The translations under genes were made by a program, and so were the position numbers. From contig NZ_DF968181.1 in NCBI RefSeq assembly GCF_001192795.1, forward strand, positions 89,603 through 153,602: a stretch of 64,000 bases of DNA, given 5' to 3'. Positions 25,939 to 36,300 of this stretch are shown here, piece after piece. Below the pieces are notes generated by a model. It was not told the origin of the DNA. It made no database searches and saw only the letters and a program-made list of their open reading frames with translations. Positions within the stretch are counted from its first letter, which is position 1, and each line of letters starts with the position of its first letter. This stretch comes from Flexilinea flocculi (GTDB taxonomy: Bacteria > Chloroflexota > Anaerolineae > Anaerolineales > Anaerolineaceae).

Positions 25939-26628
25939 ATGGGAAAAATTGCAGCATTACTGCCAGCTTATAATGAAGAAAAACATCTCGGTGGTATTTT
26001 AGATGAATTAAAAAAGTACATTTCTGAAATTGTTGTTGTAGATGACGGATCAAAAGATCGTACGAAACAGATTGCAGAGGAAAAAGGTGTGACGGTCCTT
26101 TCGCGCGGATACAACATGGGTGTCGGCCAGACGATCAAGGATGGTTTAGCCTGGGCAATGGAGCAGGGATTTGATGCGGTGGTGATGCTGGATGCAGATG
26201 GGCAGCATTTACCTTCAGAGATTGACCGCTTGATTCAGGATTACCAGACGAATCATCATCATTTGGTAATCGGATACCGAGATTACCGAAGAATTCCATT
26301 GAGACGCAGAATCCCAAATATAATTGGGAAATTCTTATTATCCTGGGCGGTTGGAACAAATCTTCCGGACAATCAATCAGGATACCGTCTGGTTGACAAA
26401 GAATTTATTCCGATCATATTAAATTCCAATGAAAAAGGATTTAATTTTATGGTTGAGATGATTACATTCTGTATTGCCCAAGGATGGAAAATTGGCTGGG
26501 TACCCATCTCGACGATTTATTCGGATGAAAAAAGTCACCAGAAAGCCTGGTATCAAATTACCGGGTTTACGCGAATGTGTTTACAGGCTCGAAACACAAT
26601 TCGGAGGGCAAAACAAAAATCCAGATGA
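25939..26628 (+). CDS. Family 2 glycosyltransferase (dolichol-phosphate-mannose-synthase-like)
   Basis: This 229-residue protein is one GT-A domain with no membrane helix. Hallmarks are LLPAYNEEKHLGGIL at the N-terminus, the first Asp motif VVVDDGSKDRT, and the metal-binding DADGQH. LPDNQSGYRLVDKE and the late VPISTIYSDEKSH segment are usual in DPM1/GtrB-like enzymes. It would transfer a sugar from a nucleotide sugar to a lipid phosphate such as undecaprenyl phosphate, or to a polysaccharide precursor. No membrane-anchoring C-terminal helices are present, unlike GtrB. GATGAGAAT precedes the ATG. It stands alone between repeat-rich gaps. Confidence 0.88.
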   Translation: MGKIAALLPAYNEEKHLGGILDELKKYISEIVVVDDGSKDRTKQIAEEKGVTVLSRGYNMGVGQTIKDGLAWAMEQGFDAVVMLDADGQHLPSEIDRLIQDYQTNHHHLVIGYRDYRRIPLRRRIPNIIGKFLLSWAVGTNLPDNQSGYRLVDKEFIPIILNSNEKGFNFMVEMITFCIAQGWKIGWVPISTIYSDEKSHQKAWYQITGFTRMCLQARNTIRRAKQKSR

Positions 26629-26860
26629 TTTTTTCCCATCCAATTCATTTATTCACTGCAATTCGAAATTCAGATTGATTTCTTTCTAAATCAATCGGGA
26701 CAAAAAAATTTCTTCCCTGTATTTCGAATTTTCAGGCGGAATTCATGATTAATTACCAATCAGTTGCATTCCTGTTAAAATAAACTTAATAAAAATTTAC
26801 AGGATGAGTCTGAATCGAAATTGCCAGACATGCTTCTTTCTTCGAAAGATTAAAAGAGAA

Positions 26861-27232
26861 ATGGATAAACACCTTATGAGCGATGAAACAAAGAATAAAG
26901 GAAATATCTTTATATCACACCGGGCTATTTCAACGATCGCTTACTATGCTGCGTTGGAATCTTACGGCCTTGTTGGTTTAGCTCCCAAGAATAAAGCTGC
27001 CGGATTAGCAAACGCTATTATTAAAGATCCAACATTAGGCGTGAGTATTCAATATGATGGAAAAACCGTTGCGATTGATTTGTACATCGTTGTCGAGTAT
27101 GGTACCAGAATTACATCTGTGGCTTCCAGTGTTGCGGATAATGTCTCTTATCAAATTGAAAGTCAAACAGGGTTAACGGTCGAAAATGTCAATGTCCATG
27201 TTCGAGGACTGCGAGTCAGCAATCCTGATTAA
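26861..27232 (+). CDS. Asp23/Gls24 family protein (YloU-like)
   Basis: The protein is 123 residues from the ATG at 26861, which follows AAAAGAGAA. An in-frame upstream start at 26804 would add 19 residues that look unrelated. The Asp23 domain spans most of it: ISHRAISTIAYYAALESYGLVGL, a VAIDLYIVVEYGTRI strand, VADNVSYQIESQTGL and the closing VNVHVRGL. Asp23 proteins are small envelope-associated or stress-related proteins of Gram-positive-type bacteria. The gene lies 37 bases upstream of fakA, the same yloU-yloV order as in Firmicutes, which strongly supports the call. Confidence 0.88.
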   Translation: MDKHLMSDETKNKGNIFISHRAISTIAYYAALESYGLVGLAPKNKAAGLANAIIKDPTLGVSIQYDGKTVAIDLYIVVEYGTRITSVASSVADNVSYQIESQTGLTVENVNVHVRGLRVSNPD

Positions 27233-27269
27233 TCAGGGTACTATCTGAGCAACATGTCATAGGAGAAAC

Positions 27270-28952
27270 ATGGAGTTACAATCCAAAATAAATGCCATGC
27301 AAAATGGCGGCAAATTAACCGTGATGAGCGGGCAACAAATTAAATCGCTGATTGAAGCCGGAACTCTGTGGCTGAAAACGAATCAGCAGATTGTCAATGC
27401 ATTGAATGTATTTCCGGTTCCGGATGGCGATACAGGGTCAAATATGTTGTTAACCATGCAAGCCGGCTGGAATGAAATTGCTTCTTCGCAGGAAGAAAAT
27501 GCCGGAGTAATCTTGCGTTCTGTTGCTCAGGGAGCATTGATGGGTGCTCGAGGCAATAGCGGAGTCATTCTTTCACAATTTTGGCGCGGTTTTTCCAGGG
27601 CGATGGATGAACAACCTGTAATGGATCTGACGCTTTTTTCAAAAGCGTTGACAGAAGCGAAAAATACCGCATATAAAGGCGTTGTCCGGCCTGTGGAAGG
27701 GACGATTTTAACCGTTTTGAAGGATACGGCAAATTATGTCGAATCTGAACTTATCGCTTGCAGCGACTTTAAAGATCTTTTTGAAAAAACCGTTCAGGCT
27801 GCGAATCAATCTGTTGATCGTACTCCGGAACTGCTGCCGGTGTTAAAGCAGGCTGGTGTCGTGGATTCCGGGGGAAAAGGTCTGTTTTTTATATTCGAGG
27901 GATTCTTGCGCTGGCTGAATAATGAACCACTGGATATAAATCCGAATATTGTTGAAATAAAGCCGATCTCATTAATGAGTCAGGAAGAAGAGGCTGAGTC
28001 CATCGAACCCGGGCAGGATTTTGAGGTGGTTGTTGATTTTGTTCCGAAAAATGAACTGAATCTCGCTCCTTTCTATGATCGTCTTTCGGATATTGGCACA
28101 TCAATCCAGGTCGGAGAAGGTGATGGAATGTATCGAATGCACATTCATGTCCCGACAGAGAATATTTATGCGCCGATAAACTACATTATGGGTTTAGGGA
28201 CTGTTACCAAAGTTGCGATAGAAAACCTGATCGCTCAGATGGAAGATATACGGAAAAAGAAACAGAGTGAATTTACTCTTACTCCGGTTGAAGAAGGGCA
28301 GATCAGTGTTGTCGCAGTTTCTCCGGGTGATGGTATTTCGAGAATTCTGGCTAGTCTCGGTGTGGGGTCGATCATTAAAGGTGGTCAGACAATGAATCCG
28401 AGTACGGAAGAGATCCTGAATGCCGTCAATGAATTGCCTACGGATAAAGTGATCATTTTACCGAACAATAAGAATATCATTTTGGCAGCAAATAATGCGA
28501 TTACTCAGACAGATAAAACGGTCGCAGTGATTCGAAGTAAAAATGTGCCTCAGGGAATCAGCGCATTGCTGCGTCTGGATCCGGATGGAGATTTTGAAAA
28601 AATCGTAGAAGATATGAATTCTGCTTTACTGGATGTGCAGTCAGGTGAGATTACGATTGCAACACGAACTGTGGAAATCAATGGCGTCCAAGTCAATGAA
28701 GGTCAGATTATTGTTATTCATAATGGTGATCTCGTCTTATCCCGTAATACTGTGGAAGAAGCGCTCATTGCTTTTCTTGAAGAAGCAAAAGTAGAAGATT
28801 ATGAACGCATTACCATCTTCTATGGAAATAATATCGAAGAAGCTGAAGTAAAACGGATGGTAGAGCTGGTTCAGGAAAAATATCCCGACCATGAAATTGA
28901 GTACCATTATGGAGGTCAACCGCATTACTTCTTCATTATTGCTATTGAATAA
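27270..28952 (+). CDS. fakA: Fatty acid kinase subunit A (DAK2/YloV family)
   Basis: This 560-residue protein has an N-terminal DAK2-type kinase domain (about 20-225). It includes NALNVFPVPDGDTGSNM, the Mg/ATP-binding motif, and GALMGARGNSGVILSQFWRG. A middle domain and a C-terminal DegV-fold-like region (about 310-555) follow, with SPGDGISRIL and EYHYGGQPHYFFIIAIE. FakA phosphorylates fatty acids bound to FakB proteins for membrane lipid synthesis. No FakB gene is in the window. The length and domain order match YloV. It sits in the block asp23-fakA-recG-coaD known from Gram-positive bacteria. AGGAGAAAC precedes the ATG. Confidence 0.9.
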   Translation: MELQSKINAMQNGGKLTVMSGQQIKSLIEAGTLWLKTNQQIVNALNVFPVPDGDTGSNMLLTMQAGWNEIASSQEENAGVILRSVAQGALMGARGNSGVILSQFWRGFSRAMDEQPVMDLTLFSKALTEAKNTAYKGVVRPVEGTILTVLKDTANYVESELIACSDFKDLFEKTVQAANQSVDRTPELLPVLKQAGVVDSGGKGLFFIFEGFLRWLNNEPLDINPNIVEIKPISLMSQEEEAESIEPGQDFEVVVDFVPKNELNLAPFYDRLSDIGTSIQVGEGDGMYRMHIHVPTENIYAPINYIMGLGTVTKVAIENLIAQMEDIRKKKQSEFTLTPVEEGQISVVAVSPGDGISRILASLGVGSIIKGGQTMNPSTEEILNAVNELPTDKVIILPNNKNIILAANNAITQTDKTVAVIRSKNVPQGISALLRLDPDGDFEKIVEDMNSALLDVQSGEITIATRTVEINGVQVNEGQIIVIHNGDLVLSRNTVEEALIAFLEEAKVEDYERITIFYGNNIEEAEVKRMVELVQEKYPDHEIEYHYGGQPHYFFIIAIE

Positions 28953-29200
28953 TGGCAGGCATTTGTCCAAAATGGTTTTAGGGATTATCCTGAATTCTTT
29001 TCATGTCAGGGTATACGATTCCAAGTTGGATGATGTAAACCGGATCGGTTCTTTAAAAGATCGATCGAAAGAAGCAACCGATTTAATATTTCAGAAGATT
29101 CTCAATGAATTCGGTTCTTATCCAACCATTCGAAATAGGAACCGGTATATCAAATACAGGAAAAAATTCTGGTCTTTTGATTGTATTCTTTCTGTAAAAT
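28953..29200. other. Non-coding stretch before a repeat
   Basis: The open frames here lack ribosome-binding sites and look non-coding. One partial outer-arm motif (ATTCGAAATAGG) lies near 29129. I see no promoter or gene in it. It forms the first part of the 534-base gap between fakA and recG. Confidence 0.5.
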
Positions 29201-29204
29201 CATA

Positions 29205-29330
29205 CGTAACAATTCGAAATATGGAGAGGATTCTTTGTTGTTGCAATGTGTTTACGCTTTGCACAAACACATTGCAACAACAGGTTTTTCCCGATTGATT
29301 CGAATAGCATGTCGATATTTCGAATCTCTG
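29205..29330. repeat. Hairpin repeat copy 9, nearly complete
   Basis: The left outer arm ATTCGAAATATGGAGAGG (from 29213) is followed by a perfect 18-bp hairpin (29236-29253 with 29265-29282, stem TGTTGTTGCAATGTGTTT). The right outer side has GATTCGAATAGC and ATATTTCGAATCTCTG. This is one of the best-preserved full units. Confidence 0.9.
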
Positions 29331-29486
29331 AATTTAAAGACCAAAAAATGTTTTTTTCCAAATTCTATAGAACCATTTATTCGTTTATTGGTATGAGAAA
29401 GCAGAAGCGCGGATAACCAAAGATTTTATGAAACCTGAATATCAAATGAAAGAATTACGACTTTTAAAATACGATAAAATAAAATT

Positions 29487-32087
29487 ATGTTGTCACCAAT
29501 AGAAAAATTACAAAGATTCATTCAACTGGAAATTAATCGTGGTTATGATAACCGAGCAGTAGTAGGCGGTCTGGATAAATTCCAATCAATTTGGCAAAAG
29601 GAAGCATCCGGTGCGAGCATTCCTAAAGATGTGATTGAAACCGTTTCTGTTTTTCTTTGTTCTTATGGATCATTAGACATCAATCAGAGAGAACAGTCGA
29701 TTCAAGACATGATCAGTAGCATTGGGCGAATGCCGGAAAGTCTGATAAAAAAAAGCGATCTCAATACAAAGCACAATAAAACCATTCGCACGAATTATGC
29801 ATCGCTTGAGCAGCCTGAAAATCCGATGATCCAAAATTCCGGATCTCTCCAAAAAGCAGAACGAAAAACTGCAAATGAACGCTCAGTTGTGATCGAAAAT
29901 GATGAAAACCTTGCGGATATGCAATCAGCGTCTGAAAAGCCTGCTGGCGATCTTGCATCTCGAGAGCGAAAAATGTATCGAAAGCGCGAGCGATCTTCGA
30001 GCGACCCTTCTTTAGACAGTTCGGTCATCAATATTCCCGGCATCGGAGTTCAAAATGCCAAAGCATTGGCAAAACAAAATGTCTACTCAGTTCGAGATTT
30101 TCTGTATTACTTCCCGCGCCGTTATGATGACTATTCCCAATTTAAAACCATCAATAAACTGATCCCCGATGAATCTGTTACAGTCATCGGAATTGTTTAT
30201 TCCGTTGAAAACCAGACGCGCGGCAAATATCAGATCACGGAAGCCGTAGTCGGTGATGGCACTGGTTACATTCGGGTTTCCTGGTTCAATCAACCCTGGT
30301 TGGTTCATCAGATTCGCGTCAGTCAACCAATTGTTCTTTCAGGAAAAATTGACATTTATCTTGGCCGTCCTGTTATGAATAATCCGGATTGGGAACCCAG
30401 CGAACAGGAGAACTTAAATACAAGCCGAATTGTTCCGATTTATTCTGTAAATTCGAATTTGAAGCAAAACTTTCTGCGTAGAATGGCTTTTAATACCGTT
30501 CGTCACTGGTCAGGATACCTTCAGGAATTTCTTCCTGATTCTGTGTTGGATTCTGCTAACCTTCTGCCACTGACCAAAGCGATTGAACAGATCCATTTCC
30601 CATCGAATCAGGATATGTTGCAAGAAGCGCGAAAACGCCTTGCTTTTGATGAGATTTTTATTCTGCAACTCTGTGTTTTGCTGCAAAAACGGCAATGGAT
30701 CTCCAATACGGCAGATCGTTTTGAAATATCGGATGATATGCTGAATCGTTGGAAAGAATGCCTACCCTATCAATTGACAAACGCACAAGTCAACGCGATT
30801 GCTGATATTCGTAAAGACCTGAATTCAGGTTCTCCCATGAACCGATTAATTCAGGGCGATGTCGGTTCAGGAAAGACGATCATTGCCTGTATCGCGGCTG
30901 CAATAGTGTCAAATTCCGACGGTCAATCGGTTCTGATGGCACCAACCAGCATTTTGGCGGAACAGCATTACCGGAATTTTCTCCTCTTTTTGGAGCAAAT
31001 TCGTAATGATGGCGCAAATATCCAGATTCAGCCGGAACAAATTGCTTTATTGATCGGCAGCACTCCTGAAAATCAGAAACGGGAAATAAAAGAAAAACTT
31101 AGTAGCGGAGAAATTCTTGTTGTCATCGGCACACATGCAATTATTGAAGATCCCGTCAAATTTAAAAACCTGCAGTTAGCGATCATTGATGAGCAACACC
31201 GATTTGGAGTTGAGCAACGCGCAGCATTAAGATCGAAAGGGACAAATCCGCATCTGCTGGTCATGACAGCTACGCCGATTCCGAGATCTCTGGCATTAAC
31301 GATTTATGGAGATCTTGATTTGACACTGATCGATGAAATGCCAGCTGGCCGCAAACCGGTCGAGACTTTTGTGATGCAGGCAATCAGCCGTGAGCGTATT
31401 TATCAATTAATCGAACGTGAAATTAAATCCGGTCATCAGGCTTTTATCATATATCCGCTGGTGGAACAGGGAGATGATGACGAACGAGAAGGAAAAGCAG
31501 CTGTTGAGGCGCAATCCAGACTTCAGCAGGAAATTTTCCCTGATTTGCGAATTTCATTGCTGCATGGCAGAATGAAAGGTGACGAAAAAGACGCGGTTCT
31601 TCAGGCATTTAAGAACCGTGAAGCGGATATTCTTGTATCCACCTCCGTGATTGAAGTCGGCGTTGACGTTCCCAATGCAACCGTGATGTTAATCGAGGGA
31701 GCGGATCATTTCGGACTGGCACAGTTGCACCAGTTTCGCGGTCGTGTCGGACGCGGCGCTGATCGATCGTATTGTATTCTCATCCCGGAAAATGATTCAG
31801 CTGCAGAAAATGAACGACTGAAAGCCATGACTGAAACGAACGACGGTTTCAAACTGGCTGAATATGATCTGAATATGCGCGGACCGGGAGATTTCATTGG
31901 AAACCGGCAATCCGGTTTTATGGATTTACGTCTTGCTTCTCTGACAGATATTCGGTTGATTGAAAAAGCCAGAGCGGAAGCCGAAAAACTTTTTGAACAA
32001 GATCCAGATCTTTCATCAGAAGCGAATCAATTCTTGAAGGATGAAGTGGATAAAGCTTTACAGTCACGATCAGGAGAGATTAGCTGA
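29487..32087 (+). CDS. recG: ATP-dependent DNA helicase RecG
   Basis: The protein has 866 residues. A poorly conserved N-terminal extension of about 190 residues precedes the wedge/OB domain, which starts near INIPGIGVQNAKALAKQNV. Helicase motifs are complete: GDVGSGKT (Walker A), MAPTSILAEQHY, DEQHRFG (motif II), MTATPIPRSLA and the C-terminal STSVIEVGVDVPNAT and FRGRVGRG motifs. RecG remodels stalled forks and Holliday junctions. No clear ribosome-binding site precedes the ATG. A TAAAAT a few bases upstream suggests a very short or absent leader. The stop TGA shares one base with the coaD start (TGATG), so the two are co-translated. Confidence 0.93.
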   Translation: MLSPIEKLQRFIQLEINRGYDNRAVVGGLDKFQSIWQKEASGASIPKDVIETVSVFLCSYGSLDINQREQSIQDMISSIGRMPESLIKKSDLNTKHNKTIRTNYASLEQPENPMIQNSGSLQKAERKTANERSVVIENDENLADMQSASEKPAGDLASRERKMYRKRERSSSDPSLDSSVINIPGIGVQNAKALAKQNVYSVRDFLYYFPRRYDDYSQFKTINKLIPDESVTVIGIVYSVENQTRGKYQITEAVVGDGTGYIRVSWFNQPWLVHQIRVSQPIVLSGKIDIYLGRPVMNNPDWEPSEQENLNTSRIVPIYSVNSNLKQNFLRRMAFNTVRHWSGYLQEFLPDSVLDSANLLPLTKAIEQIHFPSNQDMLQEARKRLAFDEIFILQLCVLLQKRQWISNTADRFEISDDMLNRWKECLPYQLTNAQVNAIADIRKDLNSGSPMNRLIQGDVGSGKTIIACIAAAIVSNSDGQSVLMAPTSILAEQHYRNFLLFLEQIRNDGANIQIQPEQIALLIGSTPENQKREIKEKLSSGEILVVIGTHAIIEDPVKFKNLQLAIIDEQHRFGVEQRAALRSKGTNPHLLVMTATPIPRSLALTIYGDLDLTLIDEMPAGRKPVETFVMQAISRERIYQLIEREIKSGHQAFIIYPLVEQGDDDEREGKAAVEAQSRLQQEIFPDLRISLLHGRMKGDEKDAVLQAFKNREADILVSTSVIEVGVDVPNATVMLIEGADHFGLAQLHQFRGRVGRGADRSYCILIPENDSAAENERLKAMTETNDGFKLAEYDLNMRGPGDFIGNRQSGFMDLRLASLTDIRLIEKARAEAEKLFEQDPDLSSEANQFLKDEVDKALQSRSGEIS

Positions 32088-32587
32088 TGTTAACACGCGC
32101 TGTTTTTCCAGGAAGTTTTGATCCGGTGCATTACGGGCATATTAATATTGCGCGCAGAGCTGCATCAATATTCGATGAATTGATTATTGCTGTTTACGAG
32201 CATCCGCAAAAAGATGTATTGTTTTCTGCTGAAGAGCGGCTGGCGCTTCTGAAGCGGGCTACATCCGATATTAAAAATGCCAAAGTTGTCAGTTATTCGG
32301 GGCTTACGATAAAATATGTTAAAGAAATCGATGCAAAAGTAATGGTGCGTGGACTACGTGTTTTTTCGGATTTTGATTATGAATTCCGGATGGCACTGGC
32401 AAATCAGGAAATGGACATGAGTATTGAAACGGTTTCTCTGATAACCAATCACCGTTACACATTTATTTCTTCCTCCACTGTGAAAGAAATTGTAGCATTG
32501 GGAGGGGATGTCAGCACGATGGTTCCGCCTTATGTGGAGGAAGCGATGAAGAAAAAACTTCTGCCATATCAATCATCGGACGAATAA
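32087..32587 (+). CDS. coaD: Phosphopantetheine adenylyltransferase
   Basis: This 166-residue protein has the usual family length. It carries the nucleotidyltransferase motif AVFPGSFDPVHYGH, the MVRGLRVFSDFDYE segment, and ISSSTVKEIVALGGDVS near the C-terminus. It converts 4'-phosphopantetheine and ATP to dephospho-CoA, the penultimate step of coenzyme A synthesis. Its start codon overlaps the recG stop codon. A hairpin repeat follows 24 bases after its stop. Confidence 0.95.
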   Translation: MLTRAVFPGSFDPVHYGHINIARRAASIFDELIIAVYEHPQKDVLFSAEERLALLKRATSDIKNAKVVSYSGLTIKYVKEIDAKVMVRGLRVFSDFDYEFRMALANQEMDMSIETVSLITNHRYTFISSSTVKEIVALGGDVSTMVPPYVEEAMKKKLLPYQSSDE

Positions 32588-32611
32588 GCAGCGATTCGAA
32601 AAAATAAGAAG

Positions 32612-32669
32612 AGTATTTCGTTGTTGTATTATTTTTATTCTTCGCATAAAAAACAGCAACGAAATATTC
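32612..32669. repeat. Hairpin repeat copy 10
   Basis: Arms around GTATTTCGTTG and CAACGAAATAT pair with small mismatches. The apex is TTTTTAT-TCTTCGC-ATAAAAA. The left outer remnant is GCGATTCGAAAAAATAAG and the right one CTCTATTCGGAAGG. It lies in the 312-base gap 32588-32899, which holds no other feature I can support. Confidence 0.75.
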
Positions 32670-32899
32670 TTTCTCTCTATTCGGAAGGTATGTCTATATC
32701 ATGATTTACTGACGAATATGAGGAAAGATCCTGAACCTTGTTGGAAAATTCCACTGTTCTTTGCCGGATTTGACGGAAGAACGAATTGTTTATGCTTTGG
32801 TTCCTTTACAATTCAAACAATCTGCTGATTTGGCGATAGAAGAAGATGGCATATTTATTGCATTGAATTGAATGATATTGATGGTAAATTGGAGGGAAC

Positions 32900-33388
32900 A
32901 TGGATATTTTGAATCTTGTTGATAAACTGGAAGAATTGTTCAGTCAAGGTCGTTCAATTCCATTGACCCATAATGTAATTCTGGATGAAGATCGCATGTT
33001 GGATATAATCGATCAAATGCGCGTATCGATTCCTGATGAAATAAAACGTAGTCAGCAGGTTTTAGCACAAAGAGATCGAATCTTAGCGCAGGCAAAAGAA
33101 GAACATGAGCGGATAATCGAACGTGCAAAAGAAGAACGGGAAGGACTGATTTCAAAAAATGAAATCGTCAATGAAGCAAATAAACGAGCGGAACAGATAA
33201 CTTCTCAGGCAAAAACGGAAGCAGAAGTGATTAAACGTGAAGCCGATAAATATGCTTTGGATACTTTAAAAAGGCTTGAATATGAAATGGATCGTTCCAT
33301 CAATCAGATTCGGAATGGAATCCGGACGTTGGAACGTGATCAGGAAATTGATTCTTCCGAATCATCCGGCTTGGCAAAAAACCCATAA
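32900..33388 (+). CDS. Coiled-coil protein, ATP-synthase-subunit-B-like
   Basis: This 162-residue protein has an N-terminal MDILNLVDKLEELFSQG segment and VILDEDRMLDIIDQMRVSIP. A long, highly charged helix (about 50-145) follows, with heptad-like repeats such as ILAQAKEEHERIIERAKEE. It has no membrane helix, so it is not the F0 b subunit itself despite the resemblance. The N-terminal part resembles DivIVA-like or small-septal-protein openings. A strong GGAGGGAAC precedes the ATG. It converges with smc (3-base gap). The precise role is unknown; a scaffold or division-related role is possible. Confidence 0.75.
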   Translation: MDILNLVDKLEELFSQGRSIPLTHNVILDEDRMLDIIDQMRVSIPDEIKRSQQVLAQRDRILAQAKEEHERIIERAKEEREGLISKNEIVNEANKRAEQITSQAKTEAEVIKREADKYALDTLKRLEYEMDRSINQIRNGIRTLERDQEIDSSESSGLAKNP

Positions 33389-33391
33389 ATT

Positions 33392-36300
33392 TTAATTTAA
33401 GATTTCTTTACTTACTTGATCAAGTCGCAGACTGACGGATTGGCTGGCTGAATCGCGCCCCATTGTGATTCCATAAATCACATCTGCGGTTTCGACAGTA
33501 TTTCGGTTGTGCGTAATCACGATGAACTGAGTTTCCTGGCTGAGTTCTTTTAATAGTTCACAAAAACGGCCGACATTGGCTTCATCCAATGCTGCATCAA
33601 CTTCATCCATCACGCAGAACGGTGTCGGGTTGACCCGCAGGAGCGCAAAAACAAGCGCGACAGATGTCAAACTACGCTCACCGCCTGAAAGGAGGGAAAG
33701 CTCCTGCTCCCGGTGACCAGGTAATTTCGCTTCAATATCAATACCTGATTGATTCGGATCATCCGGATCTGTCAGAATCAGTTTCGCTGACCCTCCATTA
33801 AAGAGCCGTGTAAACATTGTGGCAAACTCAATTTGAACTTTTTCAAACGTCTTTTGAAACGCATTCTTCATCATTTCGTCTAATTCGTTGATTACTTTGC
33901 GCAAATCGCCGGCAGCTTTTTCAAGATCATTTTTTTGTGTTTTCAGGAAAAGATAGCGTTCATTGACGGTCTTATATTCCGTAATCGATTCCGGATTGAT
34001 GGAACCCATCCGATATAAGAAAGCTTTTTGACGGGTAATTTGTTCTTCCATTTCGGGCGGTAAGGATTCAATGATCGGCAGTTTATCAACCCAATCTCCA
34101 AGCGGCAGCGGTGTTTGTCCTTGAATCTGATCACAATAATCAAATGCCACTAATCCAAAATCATCCTCAATTTGTTTTCGGAGTATCTCAAGCTGATCTT
34201 TGTTTCTGGTTACGTCGATCTGTGATTGAGCGAATGCTTTTTCAGCCGCGCTCAATTTGATTTGGAATGCCTGAAATTCAGCTTGTGCCGTATTGTGTTC
34301 TTCCTCCAGTTTTGCTAATACAATTTCTTCTGGCGCAATCTCCGCTTCAATGGATTTTGACAGCAAATTGATTTCTTCGGATTCTTTCCTGATTTCAATC
34401 TCATTTTGGATCATTTGATAGATTTGATGATTGATTTCTGCGACTTTTGTTTCATTAAGTTGCTTTTTTTGCTGGTTTTTTTGAATCTGAGCATTCAAAT
34501 CAGCAATTCGGAATTGTGTTTCCCGGATTGATTTATCTGTAACAGTCCATTCCAGCGTCCAATGGTGTAGTTGATTTTGCAGCTCATCCAACTGAATTTG
34601 ATGCATCGAATTGGTCAGCTGATGAATTGTCTCCTGGAGTGCATTCCTCTCTTTTTCCAGCTTTAATATTTCGCTGTCATCTTGCGTGGTTGTATTGCAG
34701 GCTGCTTGAATTTGTTTTTCATATTCGCGAATTCGCTGGTTCTGGAATGCAATTGTCTGCTCCTGCTTTTGGATTTCCATGGAATACTGAGACATTTTCT
34801 TTTGAATTGTTTCCAGTGCCAAACGGTATTCTGTGATATGAACGCTGATTTCCTGATTTTCTTTGCGTTTCAGCTCAATGGTTAAATCCAGATCCTTTAT
34901 TGCTTTTTGATGCTGCGCTGCTTTTTCTTGCGCTGCAGCCATTTTTTCCTGTAATTCCTGCTTTTCTCTGGGACGTGAAAGCACCTGATGCCGATTTTCA
35001 TTACCCGAAATAATACTGCCGTTTGCGCGAAATGTATCTCCTGATAGCGTTACAATCATTTGATCCGGCTGTAACTCGGATTGCAGTTTCATGGCTTGTT
35101 TTCGTGATTCTGCCAGATAAACATTTCCAAAGAGCCTTTCGGCAATGGAATGCAGCGTTTCATCGAATTGGATCAGGTCAATCAGACAGGGCAGCGATTC
35201 CAATGCGGGATTATTCTGACCGGAATGACGTTCTGAATGAAAGGCTTCTGAAATCATTACAGCGCGGCCGTTTTCACCGCTGCATAACAGATCCATTGCA
35301 TAATTCAAATCTTCCGGTTCCATCAAGATCGCATCTAAATGATCGCCCAGCGCAGAAGCGGCTGCGATTTCGTATTCCTTTGGAATTATGAAAAGACTTC
35401 CTAAAGACCGCAAATTTTGACGCAGTTTCCCTTGTTTTGCTACTTTAATTAGAAATTGGGCGCCCTGATTCAATCCGGCAAAACTCTGATCCGCGTTTTT
35501 GATCACTTCAATTTGTGCTGCGCAGCGAGAGAATTCCACATCTGCTTTGTTTTGTTCTGCTAATAAACCGGAACGCTGCTTATCGAGGCTTTGCAGTGTC
35601 TCTCTGATCTGATTCTGCTTCTGTATGTTTTCCTTAAGTAATAATTCGGTTTTTTCAAACTCAGCGCTGTATCGGGTGGATTCATTGCGAATCGATGCCA
35701 GATTGGATTGGTGATCTTCCAAGGCGATTTTTAATTTTTCAATCGATTGTGTCAAAGAATTCATCTGATTCTGAAGCTCATCTTTACGCGCATTCAAACG
35801 AATCAGCGACGCTTCAATTTTTGTCAGGCTGTTTCTTCTTTCAGTTCGTTCATTTTGGAGCCGTTTTAATTCGCTTTGTTTTCCTTGTAATTCCTGTTCG
35901 ACCAGATCCTTTTGTTGAAGCGCAGTCTCGCAGCTTTTTTGAAGCTCAATAATTTCATTCTCATATGTTTTCTTACGATTTTCAAGAATCGCTAATTCGG
36001 CAACCGTGGAATCGATTTCTTTCAATTGTTCTGCCAGCTGATTTTTCGCTGTGGTCAAACGTTCTGCAAGAATGGCTGAACTTCGGGTAGATTGTTCGAG
36101 TTGATGGTGTGCATCAGACAACCGGTTGTGCAACTGGCTCAGATTCAGACGGGTTGTGCGGACTTTTTCCTGTAAGGCTGTCAGGTGATTGTCGAATTCG
36201 GCAAATTCCAGTCTTGTCTGATTTGTTTTCTCTTCTTGAACGGCATGCTGGTTCATGGCGCTGATCAACAGTTGCTGCGATTTATGCCAATGGTACCCAT

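Noticed and set aside
28891-29298. Open frame of 135 codons between fakA and recG
   Set aside because: It starts inside fakA in another frame, has no ribosome-binding site, looks non-coding and runs through a hairpin repeat.
32900-33388. ATP synthase F0 subunit b
   Set aside because: There is no N-terminal membrane helix and no other ATP synthase gene nearby; the resemblance comes from the charged coiled coil.
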